This document shows positions 1 to 11,774 of a DNA stretch of 64,000 bases, piece by piece. The DNA is taken from positions 1,364,001-1,428,000 of the forward strand of contig MBPM02000004.1 in the NCBI GenBank assembly GCA_001695595.3, written 5' to 3'. How positions within the stretch are numbered: position 1 is the first letter of the stretch; each line of letters opens with the position of its first letter. This stretch comes from Plasmopara viticola (lineage: Eukaryota > Oomycota > Peronosporomycetes > Peronosporales > Peronosporaceae). The notes beneath the pieces are model-generated. The model worked only from the letters and a program-made list of their open reading frames with translations, made no database searches and was not told the DNA's origin. Both the position numbers and the translations under genes were made by a program.

Positions 1-1451
1 GGCTCTACACCTCCCCCTCGCGCAACTCTACTCCCTTAAGATGAAAAATGAACGTTTGAGCAGTCTTCAAGAGTGAACAATATTCTGTAGCGCACAGTAT
101 AGAAGAAAATCAATTAACTTGTGTTGTAGAAGGGAAAGGTGTCACGAACATTTAAATACCAAACCCGATTTTTGGCCAATCAGTAGTTTATTTAATTAGC
201 CAATCACAAATATGTGGGATGGATAACGCGGCTAGTATTGTGTTTAGAAAATTCTTCACTATTATTAGGCAATCGTAGATTTTGCGACAGATATGTCGAC
301 ATCAATGGGTCGTATTTGAAAAAAACTATTCTTTTTAATGTCAATTAATAATCAAGTTTGTATGACAAAAATTTGTGGAAACTGCTTTTGGCTTGTATAC
401 AAATTGTTTATAGTCTAGGCTAGCAAAGAACATTACGGCTTAGCCGCTCGATCCTGTAGCAGCGAACTGTTAGCGCTGATTCTTCACTAATTGTCTTGAA
501 CTGCATTGAATGTGTTACCTCTTGCACGTGGTCGAAATGTAGTACATGTAGTATAGATATTTCGAACAATTCATTTTTGAATCCTAAATGCACCACTATA
601 TTATCTATACATCAGCTCTGCATTAGTAGTCTTACTTAAGGCCACATCATTATAATGGAAAAATAGTTATCTTAGATATAAGATTTCGTACGAAGATATG
701 GCGAGTATTTGCCTGGCAATTCGCCTCAGAGAAGAGACAGCGTTGTCAGGACAGTCTCACAACTTGTATATTCGTGCAAGATGAATGACTCATCAGCCAT
801 AAAATTGCTATATCAAAAAGGTCAGAGTTATTTATGGCTTCTGATGGGAACACCCGACCAGGGATGTCCTTGTTAATGAGATCGCCGAAATTTGTATTTA
901 GAAGGAAGGGTTGAAAGTACATCCTATCGGTGAAGTCGCCGACGCAGTGGGCGAAGGGCTAAGTGACTCAATTACTGTACATTATTGAATCAAGATGCCG
1001 TCCCGTGAGTGGTCTTCGCACTCTTTGCGCAAAGATCCCGATGACATAGAGAAAATCTTATTTTAGCTCTGACATAATACACTCTCCTCCTTCCCTCCCC
1101 GCAAAAATCTCTCTGAGCGCTACTCCTCACGCCGTATCTATGAATACATCTGATTCGATACAAAAGCCATCTTTAAGCGGGGACAGCGCGTGTTCTTTGT
1201 ACCGCATCAAATTTCACTGCAAAATCTTACCCAGCGTTGTATAAAATTTGAAGACAAGAACGGCCAGAATTTAGTAGAACATACATTTGAGTATGTACCA
1301 GCGCTGTCACCGCCAAAATGGATTGGGGCGTTTACTTTTTCACCTATAATATAACAAATTTGACGAAGCACTTAGCATTCGTAGTAAGACTGCAGCTTCA
1401 TACGTGGTGGGTGAGAGACCGATCACCCACGAGATGTTTTAAGATTGATAG

Positions 1452-1675
1452 AAACACTAGCCATGCTTCCGCGAGTAAGGACTTAATCTTGCCACGTCCT
1501 CTCGTGCACCCTAAAGGCCCCATTTTTGCACAAAGCTCTAAAACGAGCTTCACGAGATATTTTGGGCTTGGCATAAACACTAGCTATGCTTCCGCGAGTA
1601 TGAATCCACTCTAACCATATCCTATTGTGTACTCTGAAGACCCCAGCTTTCGCACAAAGCTCTAATGCAAGCCTT
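1452..1675. repeat. Imperfect tandem duplication, period about 123 bp
   Basis: A 26-base block starting at 1452 (ending in CTTCCGCGAGTA) recurs with one mismatch starting at 1575. The block GCACAAAGCTCTAA near 1528 recurs near 1652. Both offsets are 123-124 bases, so this is a diverged two-copy tandem duplication rather than chance. It is not coding as far as I can see. Confidence 0.7.
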
Positions 1676-2497
1676 CAAGCAGCGGCTATACGCTGTTTCA
1701 TGGGCTTTCACGATCTCCGTGAAGTAAAATGACGGCGTCACCATACAAGAAATTCTTGTCGCCCATGATAGCGCTAATGGTTTTCCAATATCGTACCCGT
1801 ATATAACCTTGATTTTGATTTCTGTTGGGACATATGCAAAAAAGAACCACCTTGCTTAGGCGACACACAAACAGCACAATGTCCGTGCTGTCATTAACTA
1901 TTGGCAATTCAAAGACAAAACGAGGCTAGTAGACTTTTAAATGCTTGCCGGCTTCGGTAGGCTATATATAGGGTCCAAATTGTCATTTGTAGCCCTTAAA
2001 TTTTGACAGGTTTCACAGGTCCTCAGAAATTTGGCCGTTTACTCGTACATGTCGGACTACCAATTCGATGGGAAAACCAAAAAAAAGAAACTGCTCGGAC
2101 TAAATGACCGCTAATTCGAGCAACATATGCACCCCGGTGATTTTGCTCCGCAGGTTTTTGTTGCTAGAATCAACGCTTCAGACTGAATTTGCCGGATCTA
2201 TGCTTTAAATCGTCTACTTACCCTTGGTATTTGTCTACTTACTCTTAGTGATGCAAGTGCGACCGCTGGCATTGCATGGTAAAAAAAGAAGCAATGCTAA
2301 ATTACAAAAACGACGATAACACGGATACTGATTCTAGAGTTTGTAAGCCTTATAGAGTACCGACAAAGAGATGCCAAGTTGATAATAGTACGAGTGTCGA
2401 GAGCTTTACTTTTTAAAATTTGGAGAAACTAGATTGTAGGGCTTCTTTCAGTCTAAATGTTGGTTGCTTTCGAAGCCTTGACATTGCTTTGGTCGTT

Positions 2498-2691
2498 GCA
2501 CCTGATACGAATCCTCAGCACGTGCTGTGCGACATTCGGAAAGCTCGATTCTTTGCAGCTTTGACTTTGAACCTAATATCAATGCACCTGATACGAATCC
2601 TCAGCACGTAAATTTCCATCTATCAAGCTGTGCGAAATGTCTCGGAAAGCTCGATTCTTTGCAGCTTTGACTTTGAACCTAATATCAATGC
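2498..2691. repeat. Local direct duplication with unequal spacing
   Basis: The 26-base block at 2498-2523 is repeated exactly at 2584-2609 (offset 86). A block of about 49 bases at 2537-2585 is repeated at 2643-2691 (offset 106). The 20-base difference in offset means extra sequence (2610 onward) sits between the second copies. This looks like a recent two-unit duplication with an insertion. Confidence 0.8.
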
Positions 2692-3122
2692 GGTTGTCCT
2701 GAAATAATGGAGTGGAACGAATGCTACACATTGGAAGTGAAGGTAAGTCTTTCATGAGATGGGATGGGCCTATGCATCAAAAAGTGAAGCAATGGAGGCA
2801 ACTTCCCGGCTTTAGATACATCGTCTACAATCATTCGTCAGTAAAACTATATAAGGTGACTCATTAAAAAAAGTACTTCTGCGCAAAAATACGATACATC
2901 AATCCAACACAAAATAACGCTCTTTTAACTAATTTCAGTATAAATTTCACCTCACTAAACTTAAATTTCATCTAATAGGGAGTGCTAACCTTCTAAATTG
3001 TAAAACCCAAAACCGACTATAAGAAAACCGTACTTATAACATATCCGTAGCAAAATGCCAATATTTAACCCATGTCGAGAAAATTGATCCTAACAGGTCA
3101 CAAATGGCTAATGTCCTTGCCT

Positions 3123-4631
3123 CTAGTCCTTATACTTCATGTCCTTCTCGGTGTAGCCAATAGTTGGAAACTGGCGCACGAACGTCGTCACCTCGGTCTT
3201 CAGCGCGTTCATCTTCTCCTTCGACTCGGCGTCGTCCACTACAAATGCTTTGAAATCCGCCACCTTCTTTGCACCCTGGCTACGTGCACGTTCATTGAGT
3301 TCCGCCGTGAGCTTTACACCTTTATCTAAGAACGCAGCGACCTGTTGAAAGTCATCCTCGGTGCCACCACGCGTCGTTAGTGCAGGTGCACCCAGACGAA
3401 TGCCACCGGGCACGAACGCGCTCTTGTCACCAGGAACCGTGTTCTTGTTCACAACAATGTTGGCACACTCGAGTACGAACTCAACACGGGCACCATCGAC
3501 GCCCTGCGACTTCTTGACATTGACAAGAGCCAAGTGGTTGTCCGTGCCGTTCGAGACCACATCATAGCCTCGTTCCATAAGCTCAGCGACCATAGCCCGA
3601 GAGTTGGCAATCACCTGCAACTGATAAGCCTTGAACGCTGGACTCTGCGCCTGCAATAGTGCCGTACTCAATGCAGCAATCGTGTGGTTGTGGGGTCCCC
3701 CTTGAAGACCAGGGAAAACGGCAAAGTCAATCTTTTGCTGCAGGTCGTACATGACATTCTTGCCACTCTTGTTGTCAAAGTGGTGGACGCCCTTGCGGTA
3801 AAAGATCATGGCCCCACGTGGTCCACGTAAAGACTTGTGCGTTGTGGTCGTCACCACGTCTGCGTGCTCAAATGGTGAGGGCACGACACCAGCAGCTACG
3901 AGGCCGCTAATGTGAGCCATGTCGGCCAGCAGCACAGCATCTTGCTGATTACAGATTTCACGCATACGCGCGTAATCAATGTGGCGCGAGTAAGCGCTGG
4001 TGCCCGCCACAATGAGCTTTGGACGAAAGAGTGCAGCAGTCTTTTCGAGTCCATCGTAGTCGATTAGTCCCGTACCTTCGTCCAATCGGTACGGCATGCT
4101 TTCAAAGAAAATGGACGTGGCCGAAATCTTCTTGCGACCGAGTTGGTAGCCGTGCGAGAGGTGGCCGCCGTGCGGTAAATCCAAGGCCATGATGCGGTCA
4201 TGTGGCGCTAAAAGCGCAGTGTACACTTGAAAATTGGCAGGTGATCCAGAGAGGGACTGTACATTGACTCCCCATTGCTCCGAGTCCAGATTAAAGGCAT
4301 CAAGCGCACGCGCGCGACAGAGCTCTTCGGCCTGGTCGATGATCTGATTACCACCGTAATAGCGCTGGCCCGGATAGCCTTCGGAGTACTTGTTAGACAT
4401 AACAGATCCCAAGGCATCTAACACAGCTACTGACGTGCAGTTTTCAGATGCAATGAGGCTGATACAGTCACGCTGGCGCTGTTTCTCGCGCTCAATGATG
4501 TCGAACAATTGCGGGTCCGTCTCGGACAGTGACTTGTTCATGGCGGCGCTCCTCTGTAGACTCTCAGCGGTGGCATATCGGCGCGTCAGAAGCGCCGAGC
4601 GGCGGACGGGAGCACGCAGAAGCCCAAACAT
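3123..4631 (-). CDS. SHMT: Serine hydroxymethyltransferase, mitochondrial type
   Basis: PLP enzyme that interconverts serine plus tetrahydrofolate with glycine plus 5,10-methylene-tetrahydrofolate in one-carbon metabolism. The 502-residue product has the family's usual length. The PLP lysine is in TTHKSLRG (Lys266), with SLIASENC near 58-65 and the cofactor aspartate region [10 protein letters not shown] near 234-243. I chose the ATG at 4631 because it opens an Arg/Ser-rich, acid-free leader ([18 protein letters not shown]) typical of a mitochondrial presequence. An in-frame ATG at 4754 would add 41 hydrophobic residues that look like untranslated sequence. It is followed upstream by the methyltransferase gene on the same strand, about 150 bases away. 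Mitochondrial location is inferred from the leader. Confidence 0.96.
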   Translation of the reverse strand: MFGLLRAPVRRSALLTRRYATAESLQRSAAMNKSLSETDPQLFDIIEREKQRQRDCISLIASENCTSVAVLDALGSVMSNKYSEGYPGQRYYGGNQIIDQAEELCRARALDAFNLDSEQWGVNVQSLSGSPANFQVYTALLAPHDRIMALDLPHGGHLSHGYQLGRKKISATSIFFESMPYRLDEGTGLIDYDGLEKTAALFRPKLIVAGTSAYSRHIDYARMREICNQQDAVLLADMAHISGLVAAGVVPSPFEHADVVTTTTHKSLRGPRGAMIFYRKGVHHFDNKSGKNVMYDLQQKIDFAVFPGLQGGPHNHTIAALSTALLQAQSPAFKAYQLQVIANSRAMVAELMERGYDVVSNGTDNHLALVNVKKSQGVDGARVEFVLECANIVVNKNTVPGDKSAFVPGGIRLGAPALTTRGGTEDDFQQVAAFLDKGVKLTAELNERARSQGAKKVADFKAFVVDDAESKEKMNALKTEVTTFVRQFPTIGYTEKDMKYKD

Positions 4632-4779
4632 CCTCGGCAATCGAGTGGAGGACACGCCAATAGTATTGCTCTTTACAATTAACAGGTAAGCAGCTGTTTG
4701 GTTATAGCAATATAAAAATTCACAAATTATCACAGCATTGTTCAACATATACATAAATGATGTCCTGCTAAGTGTTTCG

Positions 4780-5814
4780 TCAATTCAAATACGCCTTCGG
4801 CTCCCCCCGCTTGATTTCCCACACGTCAATGCGATCGGTAGAAAACTTTGGATGTAAGTTGCTGGCTGGTACAAGCGTCTTAGTGAGGTGAAATCGCTCC
4901 AATTCGCTAAAAAGGAGTTGGTCCGACATGATGCTACGCTTTTGATACGCCATCAGGATCCGTGTCTCTATATTTGAATGGCGCAAGAGCGTATCGAAGG
5001 TCGTCACAAGCGGCGGGATGAGCTCCTCGATCCACACAACGTCAGATGCCAGTAAAAAGTCGATGTCTCCTAAATTTGTCGGTGGATCAAACCAGTCGAG
5101 CACTTGAGTCGATATTTCGCTCGTAATTGGCTTTCCAGCACTAGCTGCAAGCTTCTTCGTTTCCGCCACATTCTTGGCGAGGTTGTCAACGACATAAGAG
5201 AGATCGGACAGAATCACTTGTCTTGCTCCAAGCAGTGCAGCGGAGATTCCGGCCAGCCCAGTCCCAGCTCCTAGCTCAACGATACGACTTCCACTGATGT
5301 CACCACGACGTTGGTGTTCCAAATACTTAGCCAACACGACCGAACCATCCCACGTCGTCAGTCCCGTACCTTTACCCGAGTTGCCAATTTCTCCAATGTG
5401 CACCAACCTTCCATCGATCATAAAGCCATCTTTCGCCGATACGTCGAAGCCAAACGTTTTAAATGGAAGTGCCAGACACGTATGGCCTGGGAACAAAGCC
5501 TCAGCGTTGGAAAGCTTGACGCTCAGTCTGGATCGGCGCTCTCCTAGCTGAAAGAGCTCTTTAAGCGGCGTAAACCTCTGTTCTTTCTGGTCGTATACCT
5601 CAATCTCCATTTTGACGCCATCATCCACCTGATTGAAAGCTTTCATATCCGACAAACGGTCCATTAAGCGTCGGTAAAGCACCGTGTGCAACTCGGTCAA
5701 TGATGTAGGATGATTAGATAGTCGCACAGTCATTGAACCTTGGAGCATATCGGATAGTCCGAGCTGCTGCTGCATTTCCACCCGCAAAACTAACGGGTGA
5801 GAGGTAGACGCCAT
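4780..5814 (-). CDS. METTL21-like protein lysine methyltransferase
   Basis: Class I SAM-dependent methyltransferase of the Methyltransf_16 (METTL21/lysine methyltransferase) family. From the ATG at 5814 the product has 344 residues. Visible motifs are the family lead-in [20 protein letters not shown]-binding motif I ([12 protein letters not shown]), the acidic motif VILSDLS, and the active-site loop LLASDVVW. The first ~140 residues form an extra domain that I do not recognise. An in-frame upstream ATG at 5883 adds 23 residues that resemble a signal peptide (hydrophobic run ALILLASLFLL). I prefer the later start because these enzymes normally work in the cytosol or nucleus, but the choice is open. 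The substrate is unknown. The PH-protein gene is divergent, with about 235 bases between the two ATGs. Confidence 0.85.
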   Translation of the reverse strand: MASTSHPLVLRVEMQQQLGLSDMLQGSMTVRLSNHPTSLTELHTVLYRRLMDRLSDMKAFNQVDDGVKMEIEVYDQKEQRFTPLKELFQLGERRSRLSVKLSNAEALFPGHTCLALPFKTFGFDVSAKDGFMIDGRLVHIGEIGNSGKGTGLTTWDGSVVLAKYLEHQRRGDISGSRIVELGAGTGLAGISAALLGARQVILSDLSYVVDNLAKNVAETKKLAASAGKPITSEISTQVLDWFDPPTNLGDIDFLLASDVVWIEELIPPLVTTFDTLLRHSNIETRILMAYQKRSIMSDQLLFSELERFHLTKTLVPASNLHPKFSTDRIDVWEIKRGEPKAYLN

Positions 5815-6049
5815 GGCTATACTAGTAAGTAGAAAGAGCGAGGCCAGCAGAATCAGCGCCGACATCGACGTCAGTGACATCACTTCACACCAACGTCACT
5901 TCACTTACGTGCGTCTTGTGTGCACAAGTAAATTTAGCATACCGATATCGATGAGTCTAATTTTACCAGCTTTAACGTATTCCTACGATGTAAAAATGCA
6001 CTTGTGTTATAGGCATTTTACCACTTCTTTTCCGGGCAACACTGCAACC

Positions 6050-6487
6050 ATGAGAAGCCCGCTTGAGCGCGGTCCGGTGCCAATTAGTGGCTACCTCTAC
6101 AAGATGAAGGCAAAGGATCGTCTCCTGACACCTCAGTGGAACAAGCGCTTCTTCGCTCTTGAAGGTAAATTGCTCAAGTATTATCAGCACGAAAGCTCGC
6201 AAGAGGCGTCGCAAGTCATTGACTTGCTAAACATTGAGTCCATCCGGCGTTTCGAAAACGGTGACCACGGTGTATTCAGTTTTGTAATCAAGACTCCCGA
6301 GCGCAGTTACTTTTTGCGTGCCGAGAGCAAGGGTGATATGAAGCGTTGGGTCCGTGGCCTCAAGGATCAGCAGGAGCTGTGGCGTTCGAAACTTGAGAAA
6401 TTCTCGGACCCTGTCGTGCGTCGACCCAAACACTACAGCGACTTCCCATCCACATCCCAAAGTTACCCTGCAAGCCTCCGCTCTTAA
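6050..6487 (+). CDS. Small PH-domain protein
   Basis: A 145-residue protein that is nearly all one pleckstrin-homology domain (about residues 9-112). The pattern GYLYKMK...WNKRFFALEG...LLKYY opens the barrel. The final helix carries the invariant Trp in MKRWVRGLKDQ. PH domains bind phosphoinositides or proteins at membranes; the ligand here is not predictable. The frame stays open upstream to 5813, but ATG 6050 begins directly before the domain and the upstream 79 codons overlap the 5' region of the divergent methyltransferase gene, so I take 6050 as the start. The short tail after the domain (HYSDFPSTSQSYP) is Ser/Pro-rich. Confidence 0.85.
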   Translation: MRSPLERGPVPISGYLYKMKAKDRLLTPQWNKRFFALEGKLLKYYQHESSQEASQVIDLLNIESIRRFENGDHGVFSFVIKTPERSYFLRAESKGDMKRWVRGLKDQQELWRSKLEKFSDPVVRRPKHYSDFPSTSQSYPASLRS

Positions 6488-6608
6488 TATATAATTTGTT
6501 AAGTTGCGCTAAACTGATCCGTTGTCTCCAGAAGGCCTTGCGTCACCTTGTGTAATGAAACGCTTTCATCTCATCAGAGTATTAATAAACTTTCTAAACG
6601 ACGTCATC

Positions 6609-9600
6609 TTAATAGCCCGCAAACTTTGCCCAACCAGGAGCATTTTCACACAATGCTCGAATCAATGCGTGCCGTTTCTCCGAATCCTGTAACAATCGCG
6701 CGAGGTCCGGTACGAGACGGCCCACGAAATCCGGATCGAACGAGTTGATTAAATACTGATAAAATTCGTGCGCCGTGATCTGTTCGTTGCCATACTTGCG
6801 AGTGTGGGATGTAAATGACTTCATCTTCTTTGTATCGCCACTAAAAGCAGCCAACACCGACTCTAAAATAGACTTGTGGAGTAATTGGGCCTCTTCTCCC
6901 ACAACAGGCTCAATGTCCTTCATGGCAGGTGGAATCGCCACCTTTCGCCTGCGACCTGACGAAGACGATCCAGTTCTCTCGCGCCCGGACGGTGGCGAAA
7001 CCAGCGAATTGCGCTGTTGCTTTTTCGACTCTTTATCTTTCATTACTTGCTCCATGAAATGCGCAAATGCCTCTTGCAATTCAGTCCGCTTCACCTCGTC
7101 CTGCAAAAGTTTTGCCGAGTTGGGAATGATTTTGCTGGCGCATTTCGATCCTACCAATTGCCGTACTTGGTCACAGAATTCATCAGCTGTAATTTCATCC
7201 ATGCCAAACTTGCGCGATGTGTCTTTAAATTGCTCAATCACTGCCTCCTCGTTCCCTGGTGAATGCTTTCCTGCCCACGTCGTGATAAGGGACATAACTT
7301 CAGCATAAATTGCCTTGGTTTCGTGCGAGTTTTTCTGCCGCTCCTCCTCTAATCGCTGGCGTTCTTCAGCCTCACGCTTTAATTGCTCCATCTTTTCCGC
7401 CGCTGCAGCAGCACGATCGGCTGCTGCCTCCTCGTAGATGGCTTGATATTCCTTCGTCTGATTCTGACGGTACGCCTTTTTAAACTCTTTCACAAATTCG
7501 TCCAGAATAGAAAAAAAATCCATAGGCCCAACTTTTCGTGGATCTTCGCCAAACGAAGTCACCAGTTCCTGGTATGACGTCTCGAGACTGTTATAATCGC
7601 GGCCAAGTTCTTCCAATACTTCTTCTGCGTCCTTGGCAAACGGAGTCATCACCTTGTAAAACTTGTCGCCCTCAATGTGGTCATTCTGAGACGCACGCAC
7701 TTGCCCCCTTAACATAGCCAGCTCAGTGTTGTACGACGACAAATCAGCACGCAATTGATCGAGTGATAGTCGCTTTGCCTCGACAATATGAGGGACTTCA
7801 CCGGCAAAAGTAATGACGTCCGGAGCGTTTTCTTCTAATTGGCGCAACAAAAAATGCATCAATGTGACTCGAGGATCGACTGACTTGAGCGTGTGCAATT
7901 TCATTAAAGTATCAAGCTTGAAACCGTACGCACCACCGCGGGGGGTACTGCCATTCAAATAGTTGCCAATGGCCAAGATATGCTCCAGCACTCTACGAAA
8001 TTTGTCGCTCTCAGCCACTTGATCTGTAGCTGCAGCAAGCGTGTCCAACTGTGCCTGTGTCTCCAAAATACGACTTTCAAACTGAAGTTTATACCTAAAA
8101 CATTTGATACGCTGTGTATACCGTGGGATGGTCAACAAATCCAGAAAAAATTTCTCCACGTTTCCCAACAGCTTGACATCGCCGTCGTAATTTTTTAGCA
8201 GGTCAATTTCCTCCAGTGTTGGAGAAATCGAGATGAGCACATTCAACACTTCGGAGCCAAGTTTTTGGCCGTCCAGTGCGTAAATCGCCTTCTTAATGTC
8301 ATCCGACGACAATTTGAATCGGGCAATTGCGATCGAAACATTTTGCTGCCTTTTCGGGTCAAACAAAAGCACCTCCTTCGGCTGAGAAAGGATTTTGTCA
8401 GCGTCTTTTTTCTTCTCGTCTAGCTTTTTCGACAGATCTACGGGGTTCTTGCGAAACATCCACTCCATCTCGTCCACATTAAGCTCGGCATGCGAGTCGT
8501 TAAGTTTCATCCACACGGTACTGCTGACGACATTAACAGGCACGCGAGTCCAAAACAGCGGTCGAAGCTCGACAGTCGGCTTGACAGTTTCCTTCTTTGG
8601 CAATTGGGGCTCGTCCGACTTGCTGTTAGACGCTGGTTTTCGTACAAGCTTTGATGCCAAGCTAGCTTGCAGAGCCGACGAATCCAATTTAACAGCTTCT
8701 TTAGGAGGTGGAAGTCCCGCCAGAAGACCGCCATTACTGCCACCCGGTTTTTGGTTAGGTGACGGTGCATCCGGTGTATCGAGCAGATCTGCGTTCAAAC
8801 CGGTAGCGCTCATCTTTAACTTGACTTGCTCGAGCGGCATCCCCATCTTCACCAACTTGAAAAACTTTTCATAAGCCGGATCGTCCTTTACGCTCATTAT
8901 TTGATTGGACGCTGCTGCAGTCAAAGAAGCACCACTTGATCCAGACAAAAGCGCATCTGGTGTATCAAGTAGGTCTGGATTCAAGCCACTCGCACTCATT
9001 TTCAGCTTGATCTGTTCCAAAGGCATTCCCATATTCAAAAGCTTAAAAAACTTGGCATACTGCTCATCATCCTTTACTAACACGCCATTCGACACTGCTT
9101 GTGGACCTAATGCATTGTTGCTTGGCGTCCCTCCAATCACTGCGTCAGGATCATCAAGAATCGACGGATCCAAACCAGAAGCTTGCATCTTCAGCTTCAC
9201 TTGGTCGGCAAGAAGTCCCATCGTCAACAGCTTGAAAAACTTCTTGTAGTCCGGATGGTCTTTCGCAGCAATACCCACGCCATTGCCGGTACAAACTATT
9301 TCCGCCATTCCAGATGCTGAGGCCAATGGTGCCGGTTCCGACATTCTGCGAGTACCAGGCGACACTGCAGTAGCAGCCTTCATAGCCGCGGATGCAGCTT
9401 CCGACATGGCACGGGCATGCTCCTTTTCGCTTTCGATCCGTTGACGTTCAGCCTCTGAAATTTTTCGCTTAAATTTTTCCACGCGATTACGCAGCTTTTC
9501 ATTTTCCATTTGTAGTCGTTCCACCACTTCTTCGTATTCCTTCGCCAATGCAGCAGCATTGTTCTCATCGGTGTCGACACTCATTTCTTGGTTTTCTACG

Positions 9601-10315
9601 TCTGGTGCCTGATCTACAGGTGCGCCATCATCCGATCCGTCCGTCGGTTCTGTAGGAGATCGACTATTTTCATCAATGACCGTAAGGTTAAACCCCACTG
9701 AGTCTTGAAAGCCTCGATTGCCTTGACCTATGTCTGCAGTCCCCACACTATTCACACTGACAGGGGACATGACCTGCTGCCGCACTGATGTGCCGCACTC
9801 AATGCAAAATTTGACTCGAGGCGGCAACTCGTAGCCACATTCGATACAAAACTTAGGTATGCTCGTCAACTGTCAATCATTGCAACACCCGTTATAAGCA
9901 GACATAAAAGAAACACGTCTTTCACTTTCACATCAACGTGCTGATGGGTTTCACTTACATTTGTAACTTGTGGTGCGTTAGTTGCAGCAAATGGCGAATT
10001 CCCCGAGCCGCGACGCTTGTTGCTAATAGGCCGTGAGCCGATAAAGCCAAGTGTATCGTCGACTTCAAGGCACTCCATACAGTACCACTGTGGCCGCAAG
10101 CGCTCAGGCTTCTTGCGGTCAACTGCTTTGCTGCCACATTCTTTGCAGACCGCAATGTGGCAGCTGCGGCAGTGGTGGCGACGCCGCAGAAGATTAAACG
10201 ATTTGGTGCACACGCCGCATTGAGGCTCGCGCTTGAATGCGTCATCCGGCAAGAGACTGAGCCTGCTGCTCATCGAAGCCCGCGAATGGGTCGCTGATGG
10301 AGAGCTCTGCTCCAT
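6609..10315 (-). CDS. FYVE / zinc-ribbon / FH2 formin
   Basis: Two exons. Exon 1 is 10315-9959 (119 codons, ATG start). A phase-0 intron, 9958-9870 (89 bases), has donor GTAAGT and acceptor GACAG. Exon 2 is 9869-6609. The exon 2 frame has no ATG of its own: it opens on TTG exactly after the acceptor. The product is about 1205 residues. Domain order: FYVE-type zinc finger with RRRHHCR core (Cys33/36/49/52/57/60/79/82); a four-Cys zinc ribbon (127-144); an acidic linker; coiled coil 225-285; three repeats of about 40 residues, pattern YxKFFKLxxMG...KLKMxASGL (323-362, 386-425, 448-487), resembling the WASH-subunit CCDC53 motif; an FH2 actin-nucleating domain from about 549 with GNYLN; and two related C-terminal repeats. 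No polyproline FH1 is visible. Likely role: endosome-linked actin assembly (inferred). Confidence 0.9.
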
Positions 10316-11038
10316 GACGGGTATACGGCTTATGGGACTCTGGAGCGACGTTCTCTCTGTCTTGGAATATCAATCCTCCGAGGTTTTTAATGCGTTTTCA
10401 AGCGTTTAACTCATGTCGCACTTTTTGAACAATCCCCAATGGGTGGACTTCAACAAGGCAGGCAGGCACTCTTGTCTGTATGTTTGCGTCCTACACTACG
10501 TGCAACATAAGGACCAGTCGCGCTCGATTGCTGGCCGCCAGCGCGACGCCGTGGGGACATCAGGCGTTACTGCTGCTCAGCTACACAGTTTGGCGCGTTA
10601 GTCAAAATGACGCGCCATTTTATTGGCTGTAGGAAGAGGTGACATTGGCGTGCAATGCGCGACCCACACCACTGCTACAGATCTCCTTCTTAAAAAATTT
10701 GAGCATGTGCTTTTGGGGCATGACGTCGACTGTTAGTGGTGACGACTCGAGTCACAAAATTTTCAATGGAGCATCATAGTTTCAATTTCAAGTACATGCA
10801 AAATAAGTTCTTCAGCCCTGCGCGCTGGTAGCGCGGCAAAACATTTCAAGAGCCATCATATTGATTGCGTATTTGTACGGACGATTTTTCCCTGATCGGT
10901 GACGTTGTAGCCAGAGAAGGTGGTGTGCAAACGGTACAGGTCCTGTATTCTTAGTGAACCAATCAAAGTCCCCCGTCAGTCCTGCTAATCGCATTTAGCG
11001 GGATAAAAGTGCACTTTGTGGACAAGCCGCCAGTTGAG
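10316..11038. promoter_or_regulatory. Shared upstream region of two divergent genes
   Basis: About 720 bases between the start codons of the FYVE-formin gene (-) and the small membrane protein gene (+). It must hold both promoters. Short open frames exist here (for example 10994-10812 on the minus strand, 60 codons) but none has a domain or repeat that would support it. No specific promoter element is claimed. Confidence 0.4.
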
Positions 11039-11321
11039 ATGCTACTCACGTTCCTAGAGAAGCTGCCGCTAAGCCAGGGCGGCAAGGTGTTTGTTGGCAC
11101 GTCTATTTGCTTGGCCATCTGTGCCTACCCTGTCATACGAAAGCGTGCGTTTCCGTGGCATTGTCTGTGTAACTCTGCGGTCTCTCACATTGCCGGGTCT
11201 CTTCTCTATTATTGTAATTGCAGAACAAAAAGCTGGCCACGATCTCTTTTCATCTGAGCGACCGCAGGAGATCTTGGACCAAGAGATCAAAGCCCGTCGC
11301 GAGAAGCTCAACATAAAGTAG
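11039..11321 (+). CDS. Tiny single-pass membrane protein, two exons
   Basis: Predicted 67-residue protein: exon 1 11039-11144, phase-1 intron 11145-11223 (79 bases, donor GTGCGT, acceptor TAATTGCAG), exon 2 11224-11321. The join gives VIRKQQKAGHDLFSSE. Exon 1 has one hydrophobic helix (VFVGTSICLAICAYPVI). Exon 2 is charged and helical (EILDQEIKARREKLNIK). Neither piece alone looks like a gene; together they make a small membrane-anchored protein, of the kind often found as inner-mitochondrial-membrane subunits. I do not recognise the family. The frame is open back to a GTG at 11009, but the first ATG is 11039. Confidence 0.65.
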
Positions 11322-11774
11322 AGGCTCATAAGTGCAGCTTTCTGCCAATTACAAATATATTGTTAAACTTAATTTGGTATTTAAATGTTTGCGACACTCA
11401 AATATCAAGTGACCCTTTCACTGATCCTAATTTTAATAAACAAAAGAGTACATATTTCCCAATTTTAGCCAATTTCGCAAATTGAGTACATAAAACAAAG
11501 TATAGGGTGGATGCGCAATAAGAACGGGTCTGCGCTCCGGGTGATTTGGCCGATGCATGAAGTTCACCATGTCAAAGGGGAATCGAAGCCGAGCACCGTT
11601 CGATCAGTAAGTGCAACGTAACAACAGCAAGCCGAATCGGCACTGAACTCGATGGCGAAACTATTGTGATAAACATGAGCTATAGATTATGGGTCGGGAT
11701 TCAAGTCGAAATGATGATTACAAATATGAATGTGGGACACATTGCCCATTTTTCGCAATCTTGATCCTTAGAAA
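11322..11774 (+). promoter_or_regulatory. NPR3 upstream region with Inr-like motif
   Basis: AT-rich 450-base spacer with no ORF of interest. CCATTTTTCGCAAT at 11747-11760 lies just upstream of the NPR3 ATG (11775). It resembles the oomycete initiator (TCAYTYY followed by a pyrimidine-rich flank) described for Phytophthora genes. The match is by eye and imperfect. Confidence 0.35.

Larger units (their letters stand above)
1..3122. other. Gene-free left flank with short duplications
   Basis: No convincing gene is seen here. The short open frames lack recognisable domains and are broken in all frames. The stretch is AT-rich and holds two local duplications, listed separately (1452-1675 and 2498-2691). 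A motif at 1910-1940 recurs in diverged form at about 17353-17382, which suggests an old dispersed repeat. The right part is the 3' flank of the SHMT gene. Confidence 0.6.

Noticed and set aside
6775..7308. Long antisense frames inside the formin gene (also 8395-8874)
   Set aside because: They lie within well-supported FH2 and repeat coding sequence and show no domain.
10812..10994. 60-codon minus-strand ORF between the formin and the micro-gene
   Set aside because: Short, no domain, and lies in the shared upstream region.
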